DNA of 64,000 bases from Micromonospora alfalfae. Lineage in GTDB: Bacteria; Actinomycetota; Actinomycetes; Mycobacteriales; Micromonosporaceae. The translations under genes were made by a program, and so were the position numbers. Numbering within the stretch: the stretch's first letter is position 1; each line of letters starts with the position of its first letter. The stretch is from assembly GCF_022230925.1 (NCBI RefSeq), contig NZ_JAKKFH010000016.1:1-64000 (forward strand). The letters run 5' to 3'. Positions 1 through 8,072 of the stretch are shown in pieces. The notes under the pieces were generated by a model. That model did not search any database, was not told the origin of the DNA, and saw only the letters and a list, made by a program, of their open reading frames with translations.

Positions 1-123
1 AGCCGGACGTGTTACAGATCAAATGACAGCGATCCGTAACGCATCAAGTGGAGCCCGACAACCCTCGTCGCGCGTCTGCCAGGTGTCGGTGGACATGCTG
101 CCACCAATTGCTTCAACGCTTAT

Positions 124-1722
124 CTACCCGGCTGGTCCGGGCCGGCCAGTCTGGTTGTTGTCGGACGCGCGGATCCTAGTTGGCGGACTTGTTCCCGGGA
201 TTACATCAAATCCCAAGTGCTCCTTGATTAGGTGTTTCAGCTCGGCACCGTTGATCAGGGTGATTCGGTTCCGCTGCGCGAACTGCTCGCTGGTCCGGCT
301 AAACCACGAAGTAGTTACGAGTACACCGGTGGTGGCGTTGTGATCAGTCATCACGCCTGTGAGCGCGTGCACAGCGTCAAGCCCAACAAGCTTGGTCCAC
401 CTCTTGGCCTGTATCAGGCAAACCCCGCCGAAGAACAAGTTTTTGCTCGTTGCGACGGCGTCTACGCCCCCATCTTTCGACGGGACCGTCCGCCAAGCCT
501 CTGCCCCCATCGCCGCAAAAAGGTCCTTGACTAAATGCTCGAACTCAGTTGGCGACAGTTTCAACAGATTCCGCCGAGAGTCGAGGCCGGCCAGTTCGTC
601 TGCAGCGTCGACGAACCTGAATCTTTTGAGATCAAAGGCAATAAACGGTTCGACCGCTTCCAGGTCAAACGGGTTTGGCGACACCAACGCATTGAGGTAC
701 TTGAGACACGCAGCAGGATCCACTTCGGCTAAGTTCAGATCAGCGAATGCGGACCGCTCGGCTTCGACGCTGATGAGGTGTGGTCGAGCTTTCTTACCAG
801 TGGCTCTGTCTGTGGTGCTCACGCGACCGTTAAATACCACAGCCTCGACGACCTCGGTCGGCGTGCTGCGGAAAATTTCGTGTAGCGTCCTGAGTGCCAT
901 AGACGCGATGAGTCGCGCGTACCGTTGCTTGACCTCTGTTACCGGCCTAGGAACAGGATCCACAGAATCGCGGCTCTTTACGTAACGGTACTCTCGAACG
1001 TTCGGCACAACCTGCTGCGCTGGCAACTCGAACTCAACAACCACGTCTCGGTTTTCGGGCCGGTACGCAATCTGCCACTTACGTGGAAAGGTCTTAGGAT
1101 ACGTAGAAGCCCAAAGCACCTTATCTACAAACCACTCGACAGCTTCGGCTTCCCCCAGCACGAACCCTTGTCGACGAGCATCCAGATTGTTGTTGTACAG
1201 GTCAGCACCGGCGCGGGCGTCTTCTACCTTTCGATGGTGCTCAGCTTGGGCCACCGCCAGCTTAAGCAAACGTTCGCCCTCGGCCCGCTGAAAGTCGACG
1301 ATTGCAGTTTCGAATGAGCGTCGCGCTTGGGCGAGGGTTCGATGATATCGGCTCATTCCGCCGAACAATCGTCCAAAACCTCGGGGCTCGACAGGGGCAT
1401 ACTGCTGCCACACTGGTTCAGCAAGAGGCGTTGCCAGGGCCCCTGGCTGAAAAGTCGGCGGTTCAAACTTCGCCTTAAGTCTGGCAAAAGACAACGTTGG
1501 GAGATTTAGTACATTCACGAGGATTTTCTCAAGTAGCTCGATTTCCTTGGCCATCGCTGAAGTTTTCGTCTCGGCCAAGCGCTGCTGCTTCGCGACATGC
1601 TCCACCTGTCGAGCCTTCTGCTGCTCTCTGGACTGACGGGCAGCTTCCCGTGCCAGCCGGTCAGCCTCTCGCCGTTCCGCCGCCAACTGTCGCGCCTGAT
1701 CTGGGCGACCACCTTGAGCCAC
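124..1722 (-). CDS. Mrr-type restriction endonuclease with N-terminal coiled coil
   Basis: This 532-residue protein probably cuts DNA, most likely foreign or modified DNA. Residues about 390 to 505 look like the Mrr_cat fold: an EFEHLVKDLF helix, then GGVDAVA and IQAKRW, which supply the D...QxK nuclease signature. Residues 1 to 90 are Lys/Arg/Glu/Gln-rich and likely form a coiled coil; the middle part (about 90 to 380) I cannot assign. The GTG start at 1722 is chosen because GGAGGTG lies just upstream on the minus strand. The gene is visibly less GC-rich than most of the window, which suggests horizontal acquisition. No methyltransferase or specificity gene is adjacent, so a solitary type IV-like role is more likely than a classical restriction-modification pair. 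Substrate is unknown. Confidence 0.75.
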   Translation of the reverse strand: MAQGGRPDQARQLAAERREADRLAREAARQSREQQKARQVEHVAKQQRLAETKTSAMAKEIELLEKILVNVLNLPTLSFARLKAKFEPPTFQPGALATPLAEPVWQQYAPVEPRGFGRLFGGMSRYHRTLAQARRSFETAIVDFQRAEGERLLKLAVAQAEHHRKVEDARAGADLYNNNLDARRQGFVLGEAEAVEWFVDKVLWASTYPKTFPRKWQIAYRPENRDVVVEFELPAQQVVPNVREYRYVKSRDSVDPVPRPVTEVKQRYARLIASMALRTLHEIFRSTPTEVVEAVVFNGRVSTTDRATGKKARPHLISVEAERSAFADLNLAEVDPAACLKYLNALVSPNPFDLEAVEPFIAFDLKRFRFVDAADELAGLDSRRNLLKLSPTEFEHLVKDLFAAMGAEAWRTVPSKDGGVDAVATSKNLFFGGVCLIQAKRWTKLVGLDAVHALTGVMTDHNATTGVLVTTSWFSRTSEQFAQRNRITLINGAELKHLIKEHLGFDVIPGTSPPTRIRASDNNQTGRPGPAG

Positions 1723-1838
1723 GCGGCACCTCCGCCCACTACGGAAACTATCGATCCGACTACTCTAGGTATCGACTGTCCGTCTTGGAAGAGGGGATCG
1801 ACCTAGCGCCTGAGTTCCGCGAGCCCTAGGCTCTCGAC

Positions 1839-2396
1839 ATGGTAGGAACCGTCGAGCGGGCGGCCAGGCTGGCTGAACAACACCTCGCAACTGCGTTACC
1901 TCGGCGTTGGCAGCATGTCCGGTCGGTTGCTGCGAAGGCTCAGAAGCTCAGCCCGTTGGTTGGTCAAGATGCGGAGACGCTTGTCGCCGCTGCCTGGCTG
2001 CACGACGTGGGTTATGCGCCTGAAATCGTCGCGACCGGCTTTCACTCGCTCGACGGTGCTCGTTGGCTACTGCGCCATGGCGCCGCCGATCGGCGGCTTG
2101 CAGGCCTGATCGCCCATCACTCTTGCGCTTCGTACGAGGCGGACGAGCGGGGCTTGGGACAAGTTCTACGCTCGGAGTTCCCCCAAGAAGAGTCGCCGAC
2201 GTCCGACGCTCTGTGGTACGCAGACATGACGACAGGACCGGATGGCCAGGACCTGGCGGTGGGAGAAAGGCTTGCCGAAATCCGTAGACGGTACGGCCCC
2301 GACAGCATCGTCACACGGTTCTGGCAGAAAGCCGAGCCGGCGTTACTAGAGGCAGTTAGTCGGACGCAGCGCCGGATGGCCGCCTACCCGATGTAG
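1839..2396 (+). CDS. HD-domain metal-dependent phosphohydrolase
   Basis: The 185-residue product is a compact HD-domain protein. His26, the His55-Asp56 pair in AAWLHDVGY and further His residues in FHSLDGARWL and AHHSC form the metal-binding pattern of the superfamily, whose members hydrolyse phosphate esters of nucleotides or second messengers. The domain fills nearly the whole protein and there is no partner domain, so the substrate cannot be inferred. The ATG at 1839 follows the divergent nuclease gene by 116 bases. The 3' end overlaps the convergent NUDIX gene by 13 bases. Like its neighbours it is somewhat poorer in GC than the window average. The fold is well supported; the role is not. 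Confidence 0.75.
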   Translation: MVGTVERAARLAEQHLATALPRRWQHVRSVAAKAQKLSPLVGQDAETLVAAAWLHDVGYAPEIVATGFHSLDGARWLLRHGAADRRLAGLIAHHSCASYEADERGLGQVLRSEFPQEESPTSDALWYADMTTGPDGQDLAVGERLAEIRRRYGPDSIVTRFWQKAEPALLEAVSRTQRRMAAYPM

Positions 2397-2854
2397 GGCT
2401 CACTCCGTCGCTCAAAACCAGTATCAATTCGCAGTCGCATCGACGGATGGATCATTAATTCGTCAAGTTCATCGTGTGCGACCCAGCGCACCGCCGACGA
2501 CTCGTCGCTTGTCGCGGGACTCCCACTCATGTAGCGACCTCGAAAGCAAATCGAAAACTGTTGCCGCACTTCACCATCGCTGTACTCCACAACGTGGTTC
2601 GGGTTGGTGTAGATACCGACTACGCCAGTCACCTCGACGACAATGCCCGTCTCCTCGCGCGTCTCCCGGACAGCCGCCTCGGCGATGTACTCGCCGAAGT
2701 CCTGGGCACCGCCCGGTAGCGCCCACAGCCCGTTGTCGGTGCGTTGAATGAGCAGCACCCGCCCCTGCTCGTCTTGCACGAAGACGGTCACGGCTACGAC
2801 GATGCTGTTCGGCTTCGGGGCGTTCGGGTTGTTGAAGTGCTCGATCCGGGCCAT
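2384..2854 (-). CDS. NUDIX hydrolase
   Basis: The 156-residue protein carries a full Nudix box starting at GGAQDFGEY and ending in RETREETGI, which matches GX5EX7REUXEEXGU with all metal-binding glutamates present. Such enzymes cleave a nucleoside diphosphate linked to another moiety. The N terminus (VVAVTVFVQDEQGRVLLIQR) is the usual first strand pair of the fold. It lies 26 bases downstream of the XRE/DUF5919 gene on the same strand and probably shares its transcript. In my recollection this NUDIX plus DUF5919 pairing recurs in actinomycetes, but no substrate is established for it. Confidence 0.88.
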   Translation of the reverse strand: MARIEHFNNPNAPKPNSIVVAVTVFVQDEQGRVLLIQRTDNGLWALPGGAQDFGEYIAEAAVRETREETGIVVEVTGVVGIYTNPNHVVEYSDGEVRQQFSICFRGRYMSGSPATSDESSAVRWVAHDELDELMIHPSMRLRIDTGFERRSEPYIG

Positions 2855-2880
2855 TGCCTCAGCCTCTCACCGCGGTCGGC

Positions 2881-3630
2881 TCAGTGGTCAGGCCAGACGG
2901 CCCGCTTCTTCCCGACGACCCGGTTGAAGCTGGCGACGTAGCTGTCGAAGAGGTCCCCGCCGCCGAGTCGGCGCAGGTGCAGCACTGGGGCGTAGGCGGC
3001 GGGTGTGCCGTAGAGGTGGGTGTTGACCAGCATCTCGTCGTCGAAGCGGTAGATGGAGTTGTAGAGGATGGTGTCGTGGTAGTAGATCCCGACGTTGTCC
3101 AGGTCCCGTAGGTCTTTGTAGAAGGCCAACGCGTTCAGGATCTTGTTTGACATGGCTGGGCCGATGCCTTCGTCGTCCCCGCGTTCGGCGATGTGCTCGC
3201 CCTCCGGGTCGCCGAATAGCAACTCCACCTGGGCGCCGGCTAAGGCCTTCTCGCGGAGCGTCGGAACCCAGCGGTGGTTGAACTCGGGCAGGAACAATCC
3301 CCCGTAGACCAAGACGCTGACCTGTTGGGTGGCCTGCTCCAGGAGCCGCTGCCAGAGGTCGGTGGGAACGGCTCCGCGGCGCGGGTAGATGTGGACGAGT
3401 TCCGACTGGCTGATCTGCACGGCTCGCTGCGTCGGCAGCGCGTCCGGCCAGAGGTACGACTCACTCTCGTTCAGTAGTTCGGCGATGGTGTGGCGGTAGC
3501 GCGGGTAGGGGGTGCGGGTCTGTGTCACCCACCGCTCGACTGTCTTCGGGTCGACACCGAGTTTTTCGGCCAGCGCCGATGCTGTCAGACCGTTCTTGAG
3601 CATCCCGTTGCGAAGACGGTCGTTCGGCAT
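2881..3630 (-). CDS. XRE-type HTH protein with C-terminal DUF5919/phospholipase D-like region
   Basis: Residues 1 to 60 form a helix-turn-helix of the XRE type (LTASALAEKLGVDPKTVERWV) followed by a wing-like YPRYRHTIAELL segment. Residues about 85 to 245 resemble the DUF5919 region that often follows such an HTH in actinobacteria, with GIYYHDTILYNSIYRFDDEML and NTHLYG near the end; I recall it as distantly phospholipase D-like but see no complete HKD motif. The 249-residue protein may be a DNA-binding sensor for a small metabolite. It precedes the NUDIX gene and is probably cotranscribed with it. The ATG at 3630 has AGGAGAC just upstream. Confidence 0.65.
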   Translation of the reverse strand: MPNDRLRNGMLKNGLTASALAEKLGVDPKTVERWVTQTRTPYPRYRHTIAELLNESESYLWPDALPTQRAVQISQSELVHIYPRRGAVPTDLWQRLLEQATQQVSVLVYGGLFLPEFNHRWVPTLREKALAGAQVELLFGDPEGEHIAERGDDEGIGPAMSNKILNALAFYKDLRDLDNVGIYYHDTILYNSIYRFDDEMLVNTHLYGTPAAYAPVLHLRRLGGGDLFDSYVASFNRVVGKKRAVWPDH

Positions 3631-3819
3631 CGCGTCTCCTGCTCACTGGCTTGGGGGACAGCGTGGGGACGACCCAGCCTAACAAGGACGTCCCCAGTCG
3701 TCCGTGACTCGCGGTGAAGTTGTCATCACCAACTGGCGGAGTCTCGTCTCACAGGAGAGGTCATCCAGACAGGACGCGAGAGGCCCCGACGAAGTGCGGC
3801 GAGGCTGACGGAGGTGGGC
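3631..3819. other. intergenic region between divergent regulators
   Basis: This stretch separates the minus-strand DUF5919 gene from the plus-strand small ORF. It should contain both promoters. I see no strong dyad, repeat or terminator in it; the first 60 bases read as less GC-rich than the rest. Confidence 0.4.
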
Positions 3820-3981
3820 ATGCAGGGCGACGAGCCGACGAGCAGAGGCGAGCAGTCGGAGGCCGCCGAGTGGGAGGCTGCCAAGCAGCGCCTCTTGGCG
3901 CAGGCCGAGGCGGAGCGCGTACCCGTGGAGGACACGACCCGTGCGGTCCCGGACCGGCGGTGGCGGCGTGACCAACGATGA
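3820..3981 (+). CDS. small hypothetical protein, 53 aa, overlapping the next start
   Basis: An ATG at 3820 preceded by GGAGGTG opens a 53-codon frame ending in TGA at 3979 to 3981, 14 bases inside the following HTH gene. The predicted peptide is charged, begins MQGDEPTSRGEQSEAAEWEA and has a helical Ala/Glu/Arg middle. Third codon positions are strongly G or C, which supports coding. The overlap suggests translational coupling with the downstream regulator, of which it could be a small partner. No family is recognised, and it could instead be a leader peptide. Confidence 0.5.
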   Translation: MQGDEPTSRGEQSEAAEWEAAKQRLLAQAEAERVPVEDTTRAVPDRRWRRDQR

Positions 3982-5212
3982 CGTCCCGATCGGTCGGCGG
4001 GTGGCGCGTTGGCGGGTGCGGCGGTCGATGACGCAGCAGATGCTGGCCGACCGGTTGCGGAGGTCGAAGAGCTGGGTGGACAAGGTGGAGCGGGGTGTGC
4101 GGGCCCTGGACCGGTACTCGGTGATCCAGGAGTTGGCTCACGTGCTGCGGGTAGACCCGGAGGTGCTGCTCGGTCAGCAGCGCAGCACCTCGGCGGGGAC
4201 GCCGGACGGGGTGGACGACATCCGGGCCGCCCTCGCCCGCTATGACACCCCGCAAGCTCCACAGCACACGGACGAGCTGAGAAGGCAGGTCGGGTACGCC
4301 TGGCTGAGCTACCAGCACGCGCACTACGGCCAGTTGGTGCGAGTCCTTCCGGGTCTGCTCGACGCCGCTCAGGCCGTGCGGTCACCGGAGTTGCTGGTGC
4401 AGGCGTACCGGATCACCTCGTCGTTGCTGGTGAAGCTCGACGAGGCCGACCTCGCCTGGCTGGCCGCCGACCGGGCGATGTCCGCTGCCGGCGACGACCC
4501 GATCCTGGCGGCAACGGCGGCCATCTCGGTAGGCCAAGCGCTCCGCGCGCAAGACCGAGACCATCTGGCCCTGGCCGCACTGCTCGCCGCCGCCAATCGC
4601 CTCCTTCCACCCTCATCCCACGATGGTGATCAAGAGGTTTGCGGGACCTTTGGAGATCAAAATTGCCTCAAACCTCTTGATCACCGGGGTCGGGGCGATC
4701 ACCGGGTTCAGGGCGACAGCCGGGAGTGGGCGGTGGGTGGGACGTTGCTGCTTCAGGCGGCCCTGGCCGCCGCCGGTTGCGGCGAGCACCGCCAAGCCGA
4801 CGAGCTGACCGAGCGGGCCGCGGGGATCGCCGCCAGCCTGAGGGGGTACGACGATCCGCACCGCACCAACTTCGGGCCGATCGCTGTCGAGTTGGCCCGT
4901 GTTCTGGTGGCGGCGCAACGAGGTGACGCCGCCGAGGCGCTGCGAAGGCACCCGATTGTGGTGCGGCGGGAGGGGTGGCGGCGGTTGCCGGCCGAGTATC
5001 GGGGCGCGTACCTGGTCGACGCCGCTCGGGCGTACCTCCAGGTAAGTGACCTGCGCGGGGCTGCTCGCGCGCTTGTCGACGCGGACAGCATCGCGCCGGC
5101 TGAGGTTCGGTGCCGGCCGTTGGCGCGTACCCTCATCGCCGATGTCGCCCGCGCGCAGCCCGCGCCGGCCGGCGTGGCGCGACTGGCCGCGGTGGTCGGC
5201 CTCACCCACTGA
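3968..5212 (+). CDS. XRE-family regulator with TPR-like C-terminal region, interrupted by a palindromic repeat
   Basis: The GTG at 3968 gives a 414-residue protein. Residues 8 to 65 are an XRE helix-turn-helix (MTQQMLADRLRRSKSWVDKV). The remainder is alpha-helical and Ala/Leu/Arg-rich, like the tetratricopeptide region of actinomycete regulators of this architecture, which are thought to bind peptides or small ligands. Residues about 220 to 250 (HDGDQEVCGTF to QGDSREW) do not fit that pattern: they are encoded by a 61-base inverted repeat and its right flank (4625 to about 4710). The frame stays open through the insert and helical repeats resume at WAVGGTLLLQ. Whether the protein still folds is uncertain. 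The 3' end also overlaps a 60-base duplicated tail (5202 to 5261). Confidence 0.7.
   Translation: MTNDDVPIGRRVARWRVRRSMTQQMLADRLRRSKSWVDKVERGVRALDRYSVIQELAHVLRVDPEVLLGQQRSTSAGTPDGVDDIRAALARYDTPQAPQHTDELRRQVGYAWLSYQHAHYGQLVRVLPGLLDAAQAVRSPELLVQAYRITSSLLVKLDEADLAWLAADRAMSAAGDDPILAATAAISVGQALRAQDRDHLALAALLAAANRLLPPSSHDGDQEVCGTFGDQNCLKPLDHRGRGDHRVQGDSREWAVGGTLLLQAALAAAGCGEHRQADELTERAAGIAASLRGYDDPHRTNFGPIAVELARVLVAAQRGDAAEALRRHPIVVRREGWRRLPAEYRGAYLVDAARAYLQVSDLRGAARALVDADSIAPAEVRCRPLARTLIADVARAQPAPAGVARLAAVVGLTH
4625..4685. repeat. palindromic repeat element inserted in a coding sequence
   Basis: Two perfect 17-base inverted arms, GGTGATCAAGAGGTTTG at 4625 to 4641 and its complement at 4669 to 4685, flank a 27-base loop. 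The loop and arms are far richer in A/T than the surrounding gene. The decamer GATCACCGGG occurs at the right end (4679) and again at 4697. The structure resembles a REP or MITE-like element. It is in frame with the TPR regulator and adds roughly 20 to 30 residues. Confidence 0.85.
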
Positions 5213-5261
5213 CAGACGAGCGTCGGCGCAGGTCGTCGGCCGGGCGAATGGTGCGTACCGG
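5202..5261 (-). pseudogene. orphan copy of a metallophosphoesterase C-terminal tail
   Basis: Sixty bases match the 3' end of the metallophosphoesterase gene at 7066 to 7125 at 50 of 60 positions, including the stop codon. Read on the minus strand both encode a tail ending in RRRSSVSG; five of the seven changed codons are synonymous. No complete metallophosphoesterase precedes this copy: the neighbouring minus-strand gene ends at 5267 in another frame. It may be the remnant of a lost paralogue, or a conserved terminal module. It overlaps the last codons of the plus-strand HTH gene. Confidence 0.5.
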
Positions 5262-5266
5262 CAGCG

Positions 5267-5716
5267 TCAGTGCTCCCAGAGGTCCTCGGTGCGGAAGTAC
5301 CTGGCGGTGAACGTCTCTTCCAGGGGGCCGGTGTCCGTCTCGTCTGTCCACCAGCCTGGCCAGACGTCGACACCGGAGGGCGCGCTGATGGCAGTCAGGA
5401 CGGTGGAGCACCGGTGGCAGCGTCGAGGTGCCAAGTCCCGGAACCGCCCGCCGCAGTCGCATCGCCGTAGCCGTGCCTCAAGTGCCGCCATCAGCGTGGC
5501 GTAGGTCCTGTCCTCGGAAGGGAGCGCGTCGGCGATGCTCCTGAACGTCCTGTCGTAGTAACCGACATCTACCCGCATCGGGCAGCTCTCGCAGTAGAGG
5601 AAATGGCAGTCCAGAAGCGGCGAGTGGTCGAGGCGGTAAAGGCGTTCGTGGCACTCCGGACAGGTAATTTCCTCGCCATTAAGCCAGTTGTCGTCGAGTT
5701 CGTCCGGTTGGCTCAC
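5267..5716 (-). CDS. small zinc-ribbon-like hypothetical protein
   Basis: The GTG at 5716 gives 149 residues beginning SQPDELDDNWLNGEEI after the initiator. Four cysteine knuckles are visible: CPEC near residue 19, CHFLYCESC near 37 to 45, CDCGG near 92 and CHRC near 105. Spacing suggests one or two zinc ribbons binding structural zinc. The C-terminal third is acidic and aromatic-rich (WPGWWTDETDTGP). No catalytic motif is seen and I recognise no named family. The Cys-rich ribbon suggests nucleic acid or protein binding. It lies convergent to the TPR regulator and divergent from the epoxide hydrolase. Confidence 0.65.
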   Translation of the reverse strand: MSQPDELDDNWLNGEEITCPECHERLYRLDHSPLLDCHFLYCESCPMRVDVGYYDRTFRSIADALPSEDRTYATLMAALEARLRRCDCGGRFRDLAPRRCHRCSTVLTAISAPSGVDVWPGWWTDETDTGPLEETFTARYFRTEDLWEH

Positions 5717-5863
5717 CGGTTGATCATCCCACGGGTGTGGCGTGGAGGCGCGTCGGCGATTCGCGTTTCGGCCCGGGTGGTGCCGGCCCGCTGTGAGACT
5801 GGGCGAGTGCCGACTCCATCGGTGCATCGGCACTGTCCGACTCGACGTGGCGAGGTGGGGAAG

Positions 5864-7060
5864 ATGCCCAACGACAACGAGATTCGTCCCTTCCGGCTGG
5901 ACATACCGGAGGACACGATCGCCGACCTGCGTCGCCGGATCGCGGCTACCCGCTGGCCCACTCGCGAGTTGGTCACCGATCGCTCGCAGGGGGTGCAGTT
6001 GGCGACGATCCAGGAGTTGGCCCGGTACTGGATGTCCGATTACGACTGGCGTCCGTGCGAGACGAAGCTGAATTCGTTGCCGCAGTACACGACGACCATC
6101 GACGGCGTCGAGGTTCACTTCATCCACGTGCGGTCGCAGCATGAGAACGCGATGCCGCTGATCATGACGCACGGCTGGCCGGGCTCGGTCGTCGAGCTGC
6201 TCGGAGCCGTCGGCCCGCTGACCGACCCGACGGCGCACGGCGGCACGCCCGAGGACGCGTTCCACCTGGTGCTGCCGTCGTTGCCGGGCTACGGCTTCTC
6301 CGGAGAGCCAACCGAGCCTGGCTGGAATTCCGCGCGGATGGCGCAGGCGTGGGCGAAACTCATGGACCGCCTCGGGTACCAGCGCTACGTCGCACAGGGC
6401 GGGGATGTCGGCGCCGCCGTCACGGACGCCATGGGACGCCAAGGTCCCCAGGGTCTGCTCGGCATCCACGTGAACCTGCTCGCCGGGGCGGTAGGCATCA
6501 AGGACAAGTTGCCGGCGAAAACCGAGCAGGAACGCGCCGCGCTGGACGCGCTCAACCTGTTCGCCAAGGACGGCTTCGGCTACTTCCTGGAGCAGTCCAC
6601 CCGGCCGCAGACGATCGGCTATTCGCTGCTGGACTCACCTGTCGGGTTGGCGGCCTGGATGCTCGACCACGACACGGACAGCTACTACAAGATCTCCCGG
6701 GCGTTCCTCGACGGCGAGCCGAGCGGCGGCCTCACCCGCGAGAGCATCCTCGACAACATCACGCTGTACTGGTTGACGGGTACCGGTGCCTCGTCCGCCC
6801 GGTGGTACTGGGAGCAGGGGCGGTTTCAAGCGGCGGCCCAGGCGGCCGGTCAGGCCCCGCCGCCGGTCACGGTGCCGGTCGGCTTCACCACGTTCCCCGG
6901 CGAGATCTGGCCCGCTCCGCGTAGCTGGGCCGAGGCGGTCTATCCCGGCATCGCGTACTTCAACGAGGCTGACCGCGGCGGGCACTTCGCGGCGTGGGAG
7001 GAGCCGGAACTCTTCTCCGCCGAGGTGCGGGCCGCGTTCCGGCCGCTGCGGAAAGCCTGA
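5864..7060 (+). CDS. epoxide hydrolase (EHN domain plus alpha/beta hydrolase)
   Basis: This 398-residue enzyme should hydrolyse epoxides to diols. An N-terminal EHN segment (IRPFRLDIPEDTIADLRRRI) is followed by the oxyanion motif HGWPGS near residue 104 and the nucleophile Asp181 in GGDVGAAV. The base histidine is in GGHFAAWEEP near the C terminus, so the catalytic set looks complete. The ATG at 5864 is preferred over longer in-frame starts because GAGGTGGGG precedes it and the family starts here. It is convergent with the metallophosphoesterase gene, with only five bases between stops. The physiological epoxide is unknown. Confidence 0.88.
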   Translation: MPNDNEIRPFRLDIPEDTIADLRRRIAATRWPTRELVTDRSQGVQLATIQELARYWMSDYDWRPCETKLNSLPQYTTTIDGVEVHFIHVRSQHENAMPLIMTHGWPGSVVELLGAVGPLTDPTAHGGTPEDAFHLVLPSLPGYGFSGEPTEPGWNSARMAQAWAKLMDRLGYQRYVAQGGDVGAAVTDAMGRQGPQGLLGIHVNLLAGAVGIKDKLPAKTEQERAALDALNLFAKDGFGYFLEQSTRPQTIGYSLLDSPVGLAAWMLDHDTDSYYKISRAFLDGEPSGGLTRESILDNITLYWLTGTGASSARWYWEQGRFQAAAQAAGQAPPPVTVPVGFTTFPGEIWPAPRSWAEAVYPGIAYFNEADRGGHFAAWEEPELFSAEVRAAFRPLRKA

Positions 7061-7065
7061 CGTCG

Positions 7066-7932
7066 TCACCCGCTGACGGACGAGCGCCTGCGTACGTCGT
7101 CGGCCGGGTTGATCGTGCGTACCGGATCGGGCACCGGCGCGCGGGGCTGCCACTCGCGGGGGTAGCCGAGGGAGACCTCCTCGAACCGGACCCCGTCGTG
7201 GAACGTGGTGCGGGGGATGTGCAGGTGCCCGTACACCACTGTGGCCGCGCCGAAGCGCAGGTGCCAGTCGCTGGTGCGGACGGTGCCGCACCACTGGGCG
7301 AACAGCGGGTACCGCAGGACGTCGGTGGGTTCGCGCACCAGCGGGTAGTGGTTGACCAGCACCGTCGGCAGCGCCGGGTCGCGTTCGGCCAGCCGGCCTT
7401 CGGTCTCGGTGACCCGGGCCGCGCACCATGCCTCCCGGCTCGGGTACGGGTCGGGGTGCAGCAGCGCCTCGTCGGTGCACACCACCCCGGCCTCGTACGC
7501 CAGGGCCAGCGACTCCTGCTGGGTGCGTGCCTGCGGCACCCGGAACGTGTAGTCGTAGAGCACGAAGAGCGGGGCGATGGTCGCCGGGCCGCCGTCGCCG
7601 TCCCACACCGGGTACGGATCCTCCGGAGTGACCACCCCCAACCGTCGGCACATCCGCACCAGCTCGCGGTAACGCTCCGCACCGCGCACCGTGACCGGGT
7701 CGCGCGGTGGCGTCCACAGCTCGTGGTTGCCCGGCGCCCAGATGACCCGCGCGAACCGACTGCTCAGCAGCCCGAGCGCCCACTCGATGTCGGCGAACCG
7801 GTCGGCGACGTCACCGGCGACGAGCAGCCAGTCCCCGGCGTTGTCCGGGTGCAGGTCCTGCACGAACGCGCGGTTCTGCGGGTGCCCGACGTGCAGGTCG
7901 CTGACGGCCCGTAGCCGGGGCGGAAGGTTCAC
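7066..7932 (-). CDS. calcineurin-like metallophosphoesterase
   Basis: The 288-residue protein carries the dinuclear metal motifs in order: SDLHVGH near residue 11, VAGDVADR near 39, and APGNHELW near 65, with GHLH-type histidines in VYGHLHIPR near 235. These form the active site of phosphodiesterases or phosphomonoesterases. The C-terminal tail VRTINPADDVRRRSSVSG extends past the fold and has a near-duplicate at 5202 to 5261. It is a single gene flanked by convergent and divergent neighbours. Substrate unknown. Confidence 0.88.
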   Translation of the reverse strand: MNLPPRLRAVSDLHVGHPQNRAFVQDLHPDNAGDWLLVAGDVADRFADIEWALGLLSSRFARVIWAPGNHELWTPPRDPVTVRGAERYRELVRMCRRLGVVTPEDPYPVWDGDGGPATIAPLFVLYDYTFRVPQARTQQESLALAYEAGVVCTDEALLHPDPYPSREAWCAARVTETEGRLAERDPALPTVLVNHYPLVREPTDVLRYPLFAQWCGTVRTSDWHLRFGAATVVYGHLHIPRTTFHDGVRFEEVSLGYPREWQPRAPVPDPVRTINPADDVRRRSSVSG

Positions 7933-8072
7933 CTCCCGAGGTTAGGACGGCAGAGGGTGGTCGCGGAACCTCTGCGCCTGCCGTTCGGGCCGATCCGACG
8001 GCCCGCATATCCGGCGACCCGACGGGAAAGCGCGGGGCGTCCGACAGCCCGAGACCGGAGCAGGAGTAAAAC

